64,000 nucleotides of DNA from positions 606,156-670,155 of the forward strand of contig JAQTXH010000001.1 in the NCBI GenBank assembly GCA_028688905.1, given 5' to 3'. Positions 49,033 to 59,888 of this stretch are shown piece after piece; within the stretch, counting starts at the first letter, position 1; every line of letters starts with the position of its first letter. The stretch comes from Acidiphilium sp. (lineage in GTDB: Bacteria; Pseudomonadota; Alphaproteobacteria; Acetobacterales; Acetobacteraceae). A program made the position numbers and the translations under genes. Under the pieces are notes generated by a model. That model was not told the origin of the DNA. It saw nothing but the letters and a program-made list of their open reading frames with translations, and ran no database searches.

Positions 49033-51093
49033 TCATGGCGTGTCCAGACGGTTCAGGGCATCACGCAGCCTGTCGTGGCTGCGGGCAAGGCGGTTGCGCG
49101 CCGCTTCAGGGCTGAGGTGGTGATGGAGCGCGACAATTGCCGTTTTGACCTCGAAATCGCTGGCTCTCAGGGCGGCCTGCGCGGTTTTGCTGTCGCATCC
49201 GGCAATTGCCACGACGATGCGGGTGGCGCGGGCACGGAGTTTGGCGTTGGTGGCTTTGAGATCGACCATATAGGGGCCGTAGGTTTTACCAAGGCGGATC
49301 ATGATGGTGGTGGAAAGGCAGTTCAGCGCGATTTTCTGGCTGGTACCGGCGGAAAGACGGGTCGATCCGGCGAGGACCTCCGGGCCACTGGTGATGACGA
49401 TGGGAATTTGGGCTGCGTCGGCGATCGGGCCGGGGCTGTTGGCGATGCAGGCGGTCAGCGCGCCGGCGCGGTTGGCGATTCTGATGGCGGCGAGGGTAAA
49501 TTTAGTGGCCCCTGAGGCTGCTATGCCGATCAGGGCATCGTTCGGGCCGATGTCATGGCCCGCGAGATTTTGTTCGATGGCATCGGTGTCGTCTTCGGCC
49601 CCTTCGACGGCACCCGATATGGCGGCTTCACCACCGGCGATGAGCGGGATGATGACGCCGGGAGGCAGCGAAAAAGTGGGGCCACATTCCACGGCATCGA
49701 GCATCGCGAGGCGGCCGGAGGTACCGGCACCGGCATAAAAAAGTCGTCCGCCAGCCCCAAGTTTCGCGGAAATGGCATCGGCGAGGGTGGCGAGGGTTTT
49801 CGTGCAGGAACCGAGTGCCAGCCGGGCGCGGGATTCCTGGGCGAGCAGGGCGTGGATGATGGTCTCGCTGGATTGTCGGTCAAGATCGGCGAGATCCTGG
49901 CGGACGGTTTCGGTCAACGGCAGGGTTGGAGCCGGTGCCGGGCGGGTTACGACGGGGTGGATCGGGGTACCGGCGATCCAGGTGTTCCGCACGTGAAAAT
50001 CATCGTCCAGCCAGATCATGTCGGCGCGGGTACCCGGCGCGAGACGGCCGCGATCGGTGAGGTTGAGAGCGGTCGCCGGGGCGGCGGTGGCGGCGTGCAA
50101 GGCGGCCTCCGGCGCGATGCCGGCGGCAATCAGGCGGCGGATACCCTCGTCAAGGGTGATGGTGGCACCGGTAAGGGTGCCATCGGGGCGGCGGGCAGCA
50201 CCATTTTTATGTATCGCGGGTCCACCGCCGAAGGGTTGCGCGGTACCTTCCGGCAGACCGGCGAGGCTGATGGAGTCGGTGACGGCGATGGCGCGCGAAC
50301 CGGCGGCGGCGAAAGCGAATTTCAGAGTGATGGGGTCGGTGTGAATGGCATCGGTGATGAAGCAGGCGGCGAGTCGCGGATCGGCGAGGGCGACACCGGC
50401 GATACCGGGGTCGCGATGGTGGAACGGGCGCATGGCGGTGAACACATGGGTGGCGATGGACGCACCGGCATCGATCGCGGCGAGGGTGACAGTGGCATCG
50501 GCGTCGCTATGGCCGATGGCAATAATGACACCGATGGATTTGAGACGGACGATGGCGGCGATCGCGCCGGGGAGTTCGGGGGCGATCGTTATCAGGCGCA
50601 AGACAGCGCGGAGAGCAGGGGCAGCCAGAAGATCATCTAACGTCTGATTGTCTGGGATTTGAAGCCAGTCCTCCCGATGCGCCCCACGGCGGCGGGGGGC
50701 GAGGAACGGGCCCTCAAGATGCAGGCCGAGCATCTGCGCGACTGGTTCGGATTTCAGGGTTGCGATGGCCATGCCGAGACGCTCGGAGGTATCATGCAGG
50801 CTGGTGACCGGGGCGGTGATGATGGTGGGAACGAAACTGGTCACGCCGCATTGAGCCAGATTACAACAGAGGTTTTTGAAATCGTTGCTTGTGGCGGCGG
50901 CGCAGTCGATCCCGAAGGCCCCATTGTTGTGCAGGTCGATCAGGCCGGGGGCGAGGATGCCGTGGGAGAGCGAAATGTCCGGGTTGGCCGGGGCATGGTC
51001 AAGGATGGCCGTGATAATGCCATCTTCGATAACGACAGCGCCCGGGCCAGCGATCTGGCCCTCGTGGAACAGGCGAGGGGCGGCGATGATCAT
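49033..51093 (-). CDS. fused N-acetylglucosamine-6-phosphate deacetylase (N-terminal) and N-acetylmuramic acid 6-phosphate etherase (C-terminal)
   Basis: NagA: GLIDLHNNGAFG, LHLEGPFLAPRRRGAH, GHSDAD, VTDS, GTRADMIWLDD; MurQ: AGAGTSGRLAMLDAVECGPTF, GGEAAISGAVEGAEDD, GIAASGAT; junction about 49.93 kb. Confidence 0.92.
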   Translation of the reverse strand: MIIAAPRLFHEGQIAGPGAVVIEDGIITAILDHAPANPDISLSHGILAPGLIDLHNNGAFGIDCAAATSNDFKNLCCNLAQCGVTSFVPTIITAPVTSLHDTSERLGMAIATLKSEPVAQMLGLHLEGPFLAPRRRGAHREDWLQIPDNQTLDDLLAAPALRAVLRLITIAPELPGAIAAIVRLKSIGVIIAIGHSDADATVTLAAIDAGASIATHVFTAMRPFHHRDPGIAGVALADPRLAACFITDAIHTDPITLKFAFAAAGSRAIAVTDSISLAGLPEGTAQPFGGGPAIHKNGAARRPDGTLTGATITLDEGIRRLIAAGIAPEAALHAATAAPATALNLTDRGRLAPGTRADMIWLDDDFHVRNTWIAGTPIHPVVTRPAPAPTLPLTETVRQDLADLDRQSSETIIHALLAQESRARLALGSCTKTLATLADAISAKLGAGGRLFYAGAGTSGRLAMLDAVECGPTFSLPPGVIIPLIAGGEAAISGAVEGAEDDTDAIEQNLAGHDIGPNDALIGIAASGATKFTLAAIRIANRAGALTACIANSPGPIADAAQIPIVITSGPEVLAGSTRLSAGTSQKIALNCLSTTIMIRLGKTYGPYMVDLKATNAKLRARATRIVVAIAGCDSKTAQAALRASDFEVKTAIVALHHHLSPEAARNRLARSHDRLRDALNRLDTP

Positions 51094-51097
51094 GTTG

Positions 51098-51481
51098 TTA
51101 GTTGACGAGCATCGGGCCTAGTGGTTTGCCGGCGAACAGATGGACATGCAGGTGCGGTACTTCCTGGTGGCTGTCCGGTCCCATGTTGGCGAGCAAGCGG
51201 TAGCCGGCTTCCTCGAAGCCGAGCATGTGGGCGACATGGCCGACGGCACGGATGAAACCGGCTACTTCAGCTTCGGAGGCGGTGGCGGCGAAATCCGCGA
51301 AGGCGACATAGCGGCCTTTGGGAATGATCAGGATATGGTGCGGAGCCTGAGGATTGATGTCGTGAAAGGCGAGGGCGAATTCGTTCTCGAACACCTTGCG
51401 GGACGGGATTTCACCGCGCAGGATTTTGGCGAAGATATTGTTATCGTCATAGGGCGGTTTGCCGGAAACACCGATTTTCAT
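51098..51481 (-). CDS. HIT (histidine triad) family protein
   Basis: [41 protein letters not shown]...HLHVHLFAG. Confidence 0.95.
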   Translation of the reverse strand: MKIGVSGKPPYDDNNIFAKILRGEIPSRKVFENEFALAFHDINPQAPHHILIIPKGRYVAFADFAATASEAEVAGFIRAVGHVAHMLGFEEAGYRLLANMGPDSHQEVPHLHVHLFAGKPLGPMLVN

Positions 51482-51969
51482 GGAATTTTCCTTGTCTCAG
51501 CGATGGACAGCATCACGGGGCGGGATGATTTTTCGGCGATGCCCGAAATACCTTCGCGGCGTTTGAGTTCGGTCCAGACGTCTTCGGGGCGCAGACCGGC
51601 GGAGACCCACATGACCAGAAGATGATAGAGTACGTCGGCACTTTCAGCGATCAGAGCGTTGCGGTTGCCGGCCACGGCTTCGATCAGGCACTCGACCGCC
51701 TCCTCGCCGAATTTCTGCGCGACTTTGTTGATACCGCGCGAGAGCAGGCGGGCGGAATGGCTGATCAGCGGGTCGGCGGCCTTACGGGCAATGATGGTGG
51801 ACCACAGGCGGTCGAGTACCCTGGCATCGGGTGCCGCAGGATCAAGCGGGGGGACCGGCGCAAAACGGTCGGCCGATTTGATATTGCGCGGGGTTTTGGG
51901 TGCTTGCGCCTTGGCGGATTTGGATTTCACCGGCGCTTTGGCGGTTAATTTGGCGGGGTATTTGGGCAT
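51478..51969 (-). CDS. hisE: phosphoribosyl-ATP diphosphatase with long N-terminal extension
   Basis: [42 protein letters not shown]; his cluster. Confidence 0.92.
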   Translation of the reverse strand: MPKYPAKLTAKAPVKSKSAKAQAPKTPRNIKSADRFAPVPPLDPAAPDARVLDRLWSTIIARKAADPLISHSARLLSRGINKVAQKFGEEAVECLIEAVAGNRNALIAESADVLYHLLVMWVSAGLRPEDVWTELKRREGISGIAEKSSRPVMLSIAETRKIP

Positions 51970-51977
51970 ACAATCCT

Positions 51978-52748
51978 CTAACGCGGAGCAGGGATCGGGC
52001 GGACCGGCAGGCCCGCCGCAGTGAGGCTGGATTTAACGTCGGCGATGGTGAACTGGCCGAAATGAAACACGCTGGCTGCAAGCAGGCCGGTCGCCCCCGC
52101 TTGCGCACCTTCAGTGAAATGGTCAAGCGTGCCGACGCCGCCAGAGGCAACGATGGGAATAGTGATCGCTTTGGCCACTTTCCGCAGCAAGGCAAGGTCA
52201 AACCCCGTACCGGTGCCGTCGCGGTCCATCGAGGTCAGCAGAATTTCGCCGGCCCCGCGTGCCTGCATTTCGGCGCACCACGCGATCGCGTCGATCCCCG
52301 TGGGATTGCGGCCACCGTGGGTGAAAATCTCCCACGTACCGTTGGAAGTGGCGCGGGCGTCCACCGCGACGACGATGCATTGGCTGCCGAATTTGCGCGC
52401 GGCTTCGTTGATGAAATTCGGGCGGGCGATAGCGGCGGAGTTGATGCTGCATTTATCGGCCCCCGCCAGCAGCAGACGGCGGATGTCTTCGGTGGTACGA
52501 ATGCCGCCGCCGACGGTGAGGGGCAGGAAGACGCGGGCGGCAGTGCGCGAGACGACATCGATGATGGTATCGCGGTTTTCGTGGCTGGCGGTGATGTCGA
52601 GGAAGGTGAGTTCGTCGGCACCGGCGGCGTCGTAAACCGCGGCCTGTTCGACCGGGTCGCCGGCGTCGCGCAGCGAAACGAAATTGACTCCTTTGACAAC
52701 ACGGCCATCCTTCACGTCGAGGCAGGGGATGACGCGGAGTTTCAGCAT
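51978..52748 (-). CDS. hisF: imidazole glycerol phosphate synthase subunit HisF
   Basis: [55 protein letters not shown]. Confidence 0.97.
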   Translation of the reverse strand: MLKLRVIPCLDVKDGRVVKGVNFVSLRDAGDPVEQAAVYDAAGADELTFLDITASHENRDTIIDVVSRTAARVFLPLTVGGGIRTTEDIRRLLLAGADKCSINSAAIARPNFINEAARKFGSQCIVVAVDARATSNGTWEIFTHGGRNPTGIDAIAWCAEMQARGAGEILLTSMDRDGTGTGFDLALLRKVAKAITIPIVASGGVGTLDHFTEGAQAGATGLLAASVFHFGQFTIADVKSSLTAAGLPVRPIPAPR

Positions 52749-53482
52749 GGGGCCGCCCCGGCCAAAGCGGCGGCAGGGTCGAGGCTGCCGTCGTAGAGCG
52801 CGCGGCCGATGATGGTGCCGGCGAGGTTCGGTGTGCGGGCGGCGGCTTCGCGCAGGGCGATGATGTCGGCAATCCCCGCCACCCCGCCCGAGGCGATGAC
52901 CGGGAGGGTGACGCCGCGGGCGAGGGCTTCGGTTGCTTCGAGGTTGAGGCCGGCCAACATGCCGTCACGCGCGATATCGGTGTGGATGATCGCGGCGATG
53001 CCGGCATCTTCGAGGCGGAGTGCCATATCGGTCGCGGTGAGGGCGGAGACTTCGGCCCAGCCTTCGGTGGCGACCATGCCATTGATGGCGTCGATGCCGA
53101 CGATGATCCGGCCCGGAAAGGCTTTGGCGGCGTCCCTGACCAGCGCGGGGTTTTTGACCGCGGCACTTCCAAGGATGACGCGTGATACCCCTAAGGCGAA
53201 CCAAGCCTCGATGCCCACCATATCACGGATGCCACCGCCGAGTTGAATTTGCATCGAAACGCTGGCGAGAATAGCGCGGACGGCCTCGATATTGACCGGC
53301 CTTCCGGCGAAAGCACCGTCGAGATCGACCACGTGCAGGGCTTTGAAGCCGGCGGCCTCGAACGCGCGCGCCTGGGCGGCGGGGTTTTCGGCGTAGATGG
53401 TGGCCTGATCCATCGCGCCGCGTTTGAGGCGGACGCAAGCGCCATCCTTCAGGTCGATGGCCGGATAAAGGGTGAGTGCCAT
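52742..53482 (-). CDS. hisA: phosphoribosylformimino-5-aminoimidazole carboxamide ribotide isomerase
   Basis: [30 protein letters not shown]; start at 53482. Confidence 0.95.
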   Translation of the reverse strand: MALTLYPAIDLKDGACVRLKRGAMDQATIYAENPAAQARAFEAAGFKALHVVDLDGAFAGRPVNIEAVRAILASVSMQIQLGGGIRDMVGIEAWFALGVSRVILGSAAVKNPALVRDAAKAFPGRIIVGIDAINGMVATEGWAEVSALTATDMALRLEDAGIAAIIHTDIARDGMLAGLNLEATEALARGVTLPVIASGGVAGIADIIALREAAARTPNLAGTIIGRALYDGSLDPAAALAGAAPC

Positions 53483-53486
53483 TCCG

Positions 53487-54044
53487 TCACCGCGCCTGGA
53501 GCATTTTATAATAGAAATGGCCACCGACCGTGCGGCCGTCGGTGCGAGCGTAGGCCGGATGGGTGCCCCAGCGCGTAAAACCGGCCCCCTCGTATAGTGC
53601 GATAGCGGCGGTCTGGGTCTCGCGGACATCAAGGTTGAGCACCTGGTAGCCCAGCGCGCGGGCGCGGTCTTCGAGGCGGAGGACGATCAGGCGGGCGAGG
53701 CCATGGCCGCGCGCATAGGGGGCGACAAAGTTGAGCGCGAGCGTGGCACCGAGGGCCTGGGCTTCGTTGTTGCGCGGCGGGCGGACGAGTTGGGCGGCAC
53801 CATAGATTGTGCCATCCATCCGGCCGACAAATAATTCGCGCTCGGGCACCATCACGACGCCGCGAAAATATTGTTCGAGAGCGGCGCGGCCGGGGGGTTT
53901 CAGCCAGCCGAACCCGCCGCCGTCGATGATCGCAGCGTCGGCGGCTTCACAGAGCGATTGCATGTCATCATCGGAAATGACGGTCAGGCGATCGACAGCG
54001 AGGGTTTCGGGCGGCGGCATGTCGCGGATTTGCATGGTGCTCAT
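53487..54044 (-). CDS. GNAT-family N-acetyltransferase
   Basis: [60 protein letters not shown]. Confidence 0.9.
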   Translation of the reverse strand: MSTMQIRDMPPPETLAVDRLTVISDDDMQSLCEAADAAIIDGGGFGWLKPPGRAALEQYFRGVVMVPERELFVGRMDGTIYGAAQLVRPPRNNEAQALGATLALNFVAPYARGHGLARLIVLRLEDRARALGYQVLNLDVRETQTAAIALYEGAGFTRWGTHPAYARTDGRTVGGHFYYKMLQAR

Positions 54045-54703
54045 TGCGGGGTCCAGCGGAGGAAGTTGGCGAGGATGGTCAGGCCAACCTCCTGGCTTTT
54101 TTCGACGTGAAACTGCGTGCCAGCGCGGTTGCCGGAGGCGACCATGGCAACGATGTGCTGCCCATAGTCGGTCGTGGCGATGATCGGGGTGCGGTCGGTG
54201 GTTTCCAGGGCGTAGGAGTGGACGAAGTAGGCGTGATCGCCGGGAACGAGGCCGTCCAGCAAAGGATGCGCACCGGGCGTGAACGACAGTTCATTCCAGC
54301 CCATGTGGGGCAGGCGCAGGCCCTGAGCGGCAATCGGCGCGATGTCGCCTTCGATCCAGCCGAAGCCCTGGGTTATTTCATGCTCCAGGCCGCGCTGCGC
54401 CATCAGTTGCATGCCCACGCAAATGCCGAGAAACGGGGCACCCGCGTCGATGCGCCGGTGCATCGCGGCGGCCAAGCCGGGTTTGGCGGCGAGGCCCCGG
54501 GCGCAGTCGGCGAAGGCACCCTGGCCGGGCAGGACGATTCGATCAGCCGTGGCGATGGTCTCGGGGTTGTCAGTGATGATGATGGTGACGTCGAGGGCGA
54601 GGCGGGATGCCGCGAGTTCCAGACCACGTGCGGCGGAAGCAAGGTTCCCGCTGCCATAGTCGATCACGACGATGTTTTCGGTGCGCCCTTTCCCGATGTT
54701 CAC
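54041..54703 (-). CDS. hisH: imidazole glycerol phosphate synthase subunit HisH
   Basis: VVIDYGSGNLASAARGLE...PFLGICVGMQLMAQRGLEH...GTQFHVEKSQEVGL. Confidence 0.96.
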   Translation of the reverse strand: MNIGKGRTENIVVIDYGSGNLASAARGLELAASRLALDVTIIITDNPETIATADRIVLPGQGAFADCARGLAAKPGLAAAMHRRIDAGAPFLGICVGMQLMAQRGLEHEITQGFGWIEGDIAPIAAQGLRLPHMGWNELSFTPGAHPLLDGLVPGDHAYFVHSYALETTDRTPIIATTDYGQHIVAMVASGNRAGTQFHVEKSQEVGLTILANFLRWTPQ

Positions 54704-55290
54704 AGCACCCCCTTGGTCGAAGGAATTGCGCCAGTGGCGCGCTGGTCAGGCTCCACGGCCATGCGCAAGGCGCGGGCGGTGGCTTTGAATGCGGCTTCGG
54801 CGACGTGGTGGGCGTTGTGGCCGGCGCGTTGGTTGAGGTGCAACGCGAACTGACCGTTCATGGCGAGCGCCTGAAAAAACTCCTGGACCAGTTGGGTGTC
54901 CATGTCGCCGAGCATCGGGCGTTCAAATGCGATGTTGCAGACCAGAAAGCCACGGCCGGAAAGGTCGATCGCGGCATCGCACAAAGCTTCATCCATCGGG
55001 ACCGAGGCGAAGCCGAAGCGGGTGACGTCACGTTTATCGCCCAAAGCCTCGCGGATCGCCTGGCCGAACACGATGCCGACATCTTCCACAGTATGGTGCG
55101 CGTCGATATGCAGATCGCCTTCAGCGCTGATATCAAGATCGAACAGTCCGTGGCGGCCGAGTGCCGTGAGCATATGGTCGAAGAAGCCGATACCGGTGGC
55201 GATATCGGTGCGTCCGGAGCCGTCAAGATCGAGCAAAAGCTCGATCGCGGTTTCGGAGGTCTTGCGGGTGATGGTGGCGGTGCGGCTCAT
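54700..55290 (-). CDS. hisB: imidazoleglycerol-phosphate dehydratase
   Basis: GIGFFDHMLTALGRHGLFDLDISAEGDLHIDAHHTVEDVGIVFGQA. Confidence 0.97.
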   Translation of the reverse strand: MSRTATITRKTSETAIELLLDLDGSGRTDIATGIGFFDHMLTALGRHGLFDLDISAEGDLHIDAHHTVEDVGIVFGQAIREALGDKRDVTRFGFASVPMDEALCDAAIDLSGRGFLVCNIAFERPMLGDMDTQLVQEFFQALAMNGQFALHLNQRAGHNAHHVAEAAFKATARALRMAVEPDQRATGAIPSTKGVL

Positions 55291-55423
55291 GTGCGCTGCC
55301 TAGCCCAAAATGCCCGCCCCGCCAATGATGCTGCCAATGATGCAGCCGGTAAGGCGCGCGCGCCACCGGGATAAAAATTGCCCGGCGGGGAGAACGCGGC
55401 ACGCGGCCACTTAGGTGTGCCGG

Positions 55424-56821
55424 TCAGTGGTTGATCTGCTCCAGGGCGCGCCCCTTGGTCGAGGGGCCGAGCGTGATCATGATGATGGCGATCAGCATCG
55501 CGATGGCGATGAACACGGCGACTCCTGGCACGCCATAGTCGGCAAGCAGGATGCCGATCGCGAGACCGGCGAAGGCGGCGGCGATGCGGCTCCACGAATA
55601 GACGAACCCCACCGCGCGGGCACGAATGCGGGTGGGAAACAACTCGGGCTGGTAGCCGTGATAGGCAAAGGACATGATGTTCGAGGCCAGGGTGAAGACC
55701 ACGCCCAGCGCGATCAGCACGGTGGGCGCGTTGCTCATGGCGAACAGCACGATCACGATCCCCATGACGATCAGGCCGCCGATGATCTGGGTTTTGCGTT
55801 CCAGTTTATCGGCGAACAGCGTGCCCAGCAGCGGGCCGAACGGGTTGGCGATGGCGATGATGAATGCGTATTCGAGGCTCGCGGTGACATGGATGCCGCG
55901 ATGGATCAGCAACGTCGGCACCCAGGCGGCGAAGCCGTAGAAGCCGATGACCTGCGCCATGTTGAAAATCGACAGGATGACGGTGCGCTTCAGGTAGGGC
56001 GGGCTGAAAATCTCGAAGAACGAGCCGACGCCTTCTTCCTCGGGGGCGGCGGGTTGCGGTGCCGGCAGCACGATGCCTTTCTCGGCGGCGACGCGTCGCT
56101 CGATTTCGGCAACGATGGCTTCAGCTTCGACCGCGCGACCATGGCGGGCCAGCCAGCGCGGGCTTTCCGGAATACCGCGCTGAAGCAGGAACACCACTGC
56201 GGCACCCACCGAACCGATCAGGATCACCACGCGCCAGTAGTCGAGGCCGAAGGGTTTGGAGCCCTTCAGGGAATAGGCAAGGAAGGCGATGACCGGGACG
56301 ATCGAAAAAGTGATGAACTGGTTGACCGAAAAGGCGCGGCCGCGTTCGCCACGGGGGATCATTTCGGTAATGAAGGTATCGATGGTGACGAGTTCAACGC
56401 CGATGCCGACGCCGGCGATGAAGCGCCAGATATCCAGCGCGAAACCAGTCGTCTGGAATGCCATGATGGCGGTGCAGACCATGTACCAGATCAACGATCC
56501 GGTGAACACGATCCGCCGGCCGAACCGGTCGGCGACCTGGCTGAATACCAGCGCGCCGAGCCAGAGGCCGGCGAAGGTGGCGAACACGAACGTGCCGAAA
56601 CCTGCAACTTTCAAGGCGGTCAGAGACGCGAAAATGCCGAGAGACGCGGGTTTGAACAGACCCGAGTCGATCATGCCGGGAGCGACATATCCGGTGAAGA
56701 ACAAATCATAGAACTCGAATACACCGCCAAGCGAAATCAGGATCACCATGGTCCAGACCGTGCGCGATGGCGGCAGACGGTCCAGCCGGGCGGCGATATC
56801 GGCCGATTGTTGTCCGGACAT
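55424..56821 (-). CDS. MFS transporter (metabolite:H+ symporter-like)
   Basis: 12 TM segments; LWLGALVFSQVADRFGRRIVF; start at MSGQQSADIAARL. Confidence 0.9.
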   Translation of the reverse strand: MSGQQSADIAARLDRLPPSRTVWTMVILISLGGVFEFYDLFFTGYVAPGMIDSGLFKPASLGIFASLTALKVAGFGTFVFATFAGLWLGALVFSQVADRFGRRIVFTGSLIWYMVCTAIMAFQTTGFALDIWRFIAGVGIGVELVTIDTFITEMIPRGERGRAFSVNQFITFSIVPVIAFLAYSLKGSKPFGLDYWRVVILIGSVGAAVVFLLQRGIPESPRWLARHGRAVEAEAIVAEIERRVAAEKGIVLPAPQPAAPEEEGVGSFFEIFSPPYLKRTVILSIFNMAQVIGFYGFAAWVPTLLIHRGIHVTASLEYAFIIAIANPFGPLLGTLFADKLERKTQIIGGLIVMGIVIVLFAMSNAPTVLIALGVVFTLASNIMSFAYHGYQPELFPTRIRARAVGFVYSWSRIAAAFAGLAIGILLADYGVPGVAVFIAIAMLIAIIMITLGPSTKGRALEQINH

Positions 56822-57030
56822 TGTTTCCCCCTGAATACGCTTATCGTTTAAGTCTTTAAGCCAGCAAGAGCGGCATTTGGCAAGGAAAATTGGTCCGGGA
56901 GCCATCCCTCAATAAAATTCGTCATCGGCCCCGAAAGAGCGTGGTGTCCTTCTGCGTCCAACCTCGTATGAACTCCTGGTCAGGCATGATGCGCTTGCCG
57001 AAGGCGCTGAGCAGTGCCATTTCCTGGCGC

Positions 57031-57582
57031 ATGACGAAATCGAACGATCCGGTCGGCTGGCATGGCACGACCATTTTATGTGTGCGGACCGGCGGTGCTG
57101 TCGCCATGGCAGGCGATGGCCAGGTCAGCCTGGGCAACACTGTGGTGAAGGGCAACGCGCGCAAGGTGCGGCGCATCGGTAACGGCGCGGTGGTGGCCGG
57201 GTTTGCTGGGGCGACGGCCGACGCTTTCACGTTGCTTGAGCGGCTGGAAGCGAAGCTCGAACGGTTTCCCAATCAGCTGGAGCGTGCGTGCGTCGAGCTT
57301 GCTAAGGATTGGCGGACCGATCGGTACCTGCGGCGCTTGGAGGCAATGATGGCGGTGGCGGATACCGTGCATTCTTTCACCCTGACCGGTAATGGTGATG
57401 TTCTGGAGCCTGAAGACGGGATTATCGCGATCGGGTCCGGCGGAAATTACGCGTTGGCGGCGGCTCGGGCGTTGCTCACGATCGAGGGTCTCACCGCCGA
57501 GGAGATCGCGCGGCGGGCGATGAAAATCGCTGGCGACATCTGCATCTACACCAACCATAACGTGATTGTGGAAACCCTGTGA
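57031..57582 (+). CDS. hslV: ATP-dependent protease proteolytic subunit HslV
   Basis: [40 protein letters not shown]; start taken at MTKSNDP. Confidence 0.95.
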   Translation: MTKSNDPVGWHGTTILCVRTGGAVAMAGDGQVSLGNTVVKGNARKVRRIGNGAVVAGFAGATADAFTLLERLEAKLERFPNQLERACVELAKDWRTDRYLRRLEAMMAVADTVHSFTLTGNGDVLEPEDGIIAIGSGGNYALAAARALLTIEGLTAEEIARRAMKIAGDICIYTNHNVIVETL

Positions 57583-58898
57583 TCGATAGCCCGACCTATA
57601 CCCCGCGTGAAATTGTCTCCGAGCTTGACCGGTTCATTGTCGGCCAGAACGACGCCAAACGGGCGGTGGCGATAGCGCTGCGCAACCGCTGGCGGCGGCA
57701 GCAATTGCCGGAGGCGATGCGCGAAGAGGTCGTGCCGAAAAACATTTTGATGATCGGGCCGACCGGGTGCGGCAAGACCGAAATCGCCCGTAGGCTGGCA
57801 AAGCTGGCGCAGGCACCGTTTATCAAGGTGGAGGCGACCAAGTTTACCGAGGTGGGTTACGTTGGCCGGGATGTGGAGAGCATTGTGCGCGATCTTGTCG
57901 AGGTGTCGATCGGGATGCTGCGCGACATGAACCGCAAGGGTGTGCAGGCGCGGGCGGAGCTGGCGGCGGAGGAGCGGCTGCTGACAGCGCTGGTGGGCGA
58001 GGGGGCGTCAGCCGAAACGCGTAACCGGTTTCGCCGGATGTTGCGCGACGGCGAGTTGGAAGACAAGGAAATCGACATTGAGGTGTCCGAAAATCCGGCG
58101 AACGCGATCGGCCAGCTGGATATGCCAGGGATGCCACCCGGCGGTGCCATCAACCTTGGCGATATGATGAAATCGATGTTCGGGCGCCAACAGGGTCGCA
58201 AGCGGATGAGCGTGGCAGCGGCACGGGCGGCGCTGAACCGCGAGGAAGCGGATCGGCTGCTGGATACCGAGCAGCTTGCCGCCGATGCGCGTGAGCACGC
58301 GGAAAACCACGGGATTGTGTTCCTCGATGAAATCGACAAAATTTGTGCCCGCACCGAAAGCGGGTTTCGTGGCGGCGACGTGTCGCGCGAGGGCGTGCAG
58401 CGCGATTTGCTGCCGCTGATCGAGGGGACCATTGTTTCGACCAAATACGGGCCGGTGAAGACCGATCACATTCTGTTCATTGCTTCGGGCGCATTTCATG
58501 TGGCGAAACCATCGGATTTATTGCCGGAATTGCAGGGACGGTTGCCGATCCGGGTGGAACTGGCCTCGCTGACCCGCGATGACTTCCGGCGGATTTTGGT
58601 CGAGCCGGAACATTCATTGCTCAAGCAATATGTAGCCCTGCTGGAAACCGAGCAGGTACACCTGGATTTCACCGACGACGCAGTGGATGCGATTGCGGCA
58701 CTGGCGGCGGACATCAACGACCGGGTGGAGAATATCGGGGCGCGCCGGCTGGCAACGGTTCTTGAACGAATGCTGGAAGAAATCAGCTTCGGCGCGACCG
58801 ATCGGGCCGGCGAGACGATCACGGTGAATGCAGCATTGGTGCATGAAAAAGTGGCACCGCTAGCAGCGAAAGGCGACCTGAGCCGCTTTATCCTTTAA
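57579..58898 (+). CDS. hslU: ATP-dependent protease ATPase subunit HslU
   Basis: [36 protein letters not shown]...[43 protein letters not shown]. Confidence 0.97.
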   Translation: MIDSPTYTPREIVSELDRFIVGQNDAKRAVAIALRNRWRRQQLPEAMREEVVPKNILMIGPTGCGKTEIARRLAKLAQAPFIKVEATKFTEVGYVGRDVESIVRDLVEVSIGMLRDMNRKGVQARAELAAEERLLTALVGEGASAETRNRFRRMLRDGELEDKEIDIEVSENPANAIGQLDMPGMPPGGAINLGDMMKSMFGRQQGRKRMSVAAARAALNREEADRLLDTEQLAADAREHAENHGIVFLDEIDKICARTESGFRGGDVSREGVQRDLLPLIEGTIVSTKYGPVKTDHILFIASGAFHVAKPSDLLPELQGRLPIRVELASLTRDDFRRILVEPEHSLLKQYVALLETEQVHLDFTDDAVDAIAALAADINDRVENIGARRLATVLERMLEEISFGATDRAGETITVNAALVHEKVAPLAAKGDLSRFIL

Positions 58899-58905
58899 TA
58901 ACAAT

Positions 58906-58938
58906 AGTTTTTTGTTTTTTCTAAAAAAGAACTGTTTG
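58906..58938. repeat. half copy of the 23525-23662 inverted-repeat element
   Basis: AGTTTTTTGTTTTTTCTAAAAAAGAACTGTTTG vs ATTTTTTGGTTCTTTTTTTTAAAAAAGAACAACTTG; sits between convergent genes. Confidence 0.6.
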
Positions 58939-58950
58939 ACCTCGTTTTAT

Positions 58951-59250
58951 CTACGCAATCCCGTCAATCGCCTCAGCCAGCCGGATATCCCGCACCGATA
59001 GCCCGCCGGCATCATGAGTCGAGAGTCTGACCGACACCCGATTATAGACGTTCGACCACTCCGGGTGGTGGTCATGCTTTTCGGCGAGCAGGGCCACGCG
59101 CGTCATAAAGGCAAAGGCCTCGGAGAAATCCTTGAAGACGAACTTGCGCTCAATCGCATCAGCGCCACCCTCCTTGAGTTGGGCGAAACTCCATTTCGGT
59201 AGGAGATCGACCAGGGCGGCGCGATCGGCATCGGTCAGTTTTTCGGTCAT
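58951..59250 (-). CDS. phhB: 4a-hydroxytetrahydrobiopterin (pterin-4a-carbinolamine) dehydratase
   Basis: [40 protein letters not shown]. Confidence 0.94.
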   Translation of the reverse strand: MTEKLTDADRAALVDLLPKWSFAQLKEGGADAIERKFVFKDFSEAFAFMTRVALLAEKHDHHPEWSNVYNRVSVRLSTHDAGGLSVRDIRLAEAIDGIA

Positions 59251-59261
59251 GGCGATGTTCC

Positions 59262-59888
59262 TCAATCCTTAAGTGTTGCAGCAACAATGGCGCGTAGAGC
59301 CGGTATGATTTTCATAGCAAACCAGGGGCGTTTCGCCGCCCAACCCAGCGTGCGCCAGGACGGATGGGGGAGTGGAAAATAGCCGGGAAGAAACCGGTCG
59401 AAGTTTTGAACCCGTTCCTCCAGGTGGCCTTTGCCAAGGTGGTAATTCTGGGCGTAGCTGCCGATCAGCAATGTCAGCGTGATCGCCGGCATTGCTTCAC
59501 GAAACCGCGCCTGCCACAAGGGCGCGCATTCCGGCCGGGGTGGCATATCGCCGCCGCGCGGCAATCGGCCAGGGTAGCACAGACCCATCGGCAGAATCGC
59601 GATTTTGCTGCTATCGTAAAACCGTTCAAAGTCAAGGCTGAGCCATTCGCGCAAGCGGTCGCCGGAAGCATCGGTCCAAGGTGTGCCGCTGTTATGAACT
59701 AACGTGCCAGGTGCCTGGCCGACGATCAGTAACCGCGCGGTCGGGGAAACCCGAAAAATCGGTCGGGGTGCGAGCGGTAGATGTGAAGCGCAAAGCGTGC
59801 AGGCGCGGGCCTGCTCGGCGATGATGTCAATCGTTGACAATGGGCCGGCGTGCCTGCTCGTAGGTTTTGGCGCTGTCGGGTTCAACAT
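59262..59888 (-). CDS. uracil-DNA glycosylase superfamily protein
   Basis: CTLCASHLP...[31 protein letters not shown]...LPHPSWRT. Confidence 0.88.
   Translation of the reverse strand: MLNPTAPKPTSRHAGPLSTIDIIAEQARACTLCASHLPLAPRPIFRVSPTARLLIVGQAPGTLVHNSGTPWTDASGDRLREWLSLDFERFYDSSKIAILPMGLCYPGRLPRGGDMPPRPECAPLWQARFREAMPAITLTLLIGSYAQNYHLGKGHLEERVQNFDRFLPGYFPLPHPSWRTLGWAAKRPWFAMKIIPALRAIVAATLKD

Noticed and set aside
49555-50640. 361-aa Gly/Asp-rich ORF antisense to nagA-murQ
   Set aside because: Artefact; composition reflects the complementary codon bias only.
55415-56851. 478-aa acidic/His-rich ORF antisense to the MFS gene
   Set aside because: Classic antisense of a membrane protein gene (hydrophobic codons read as charged on the reverse strand).
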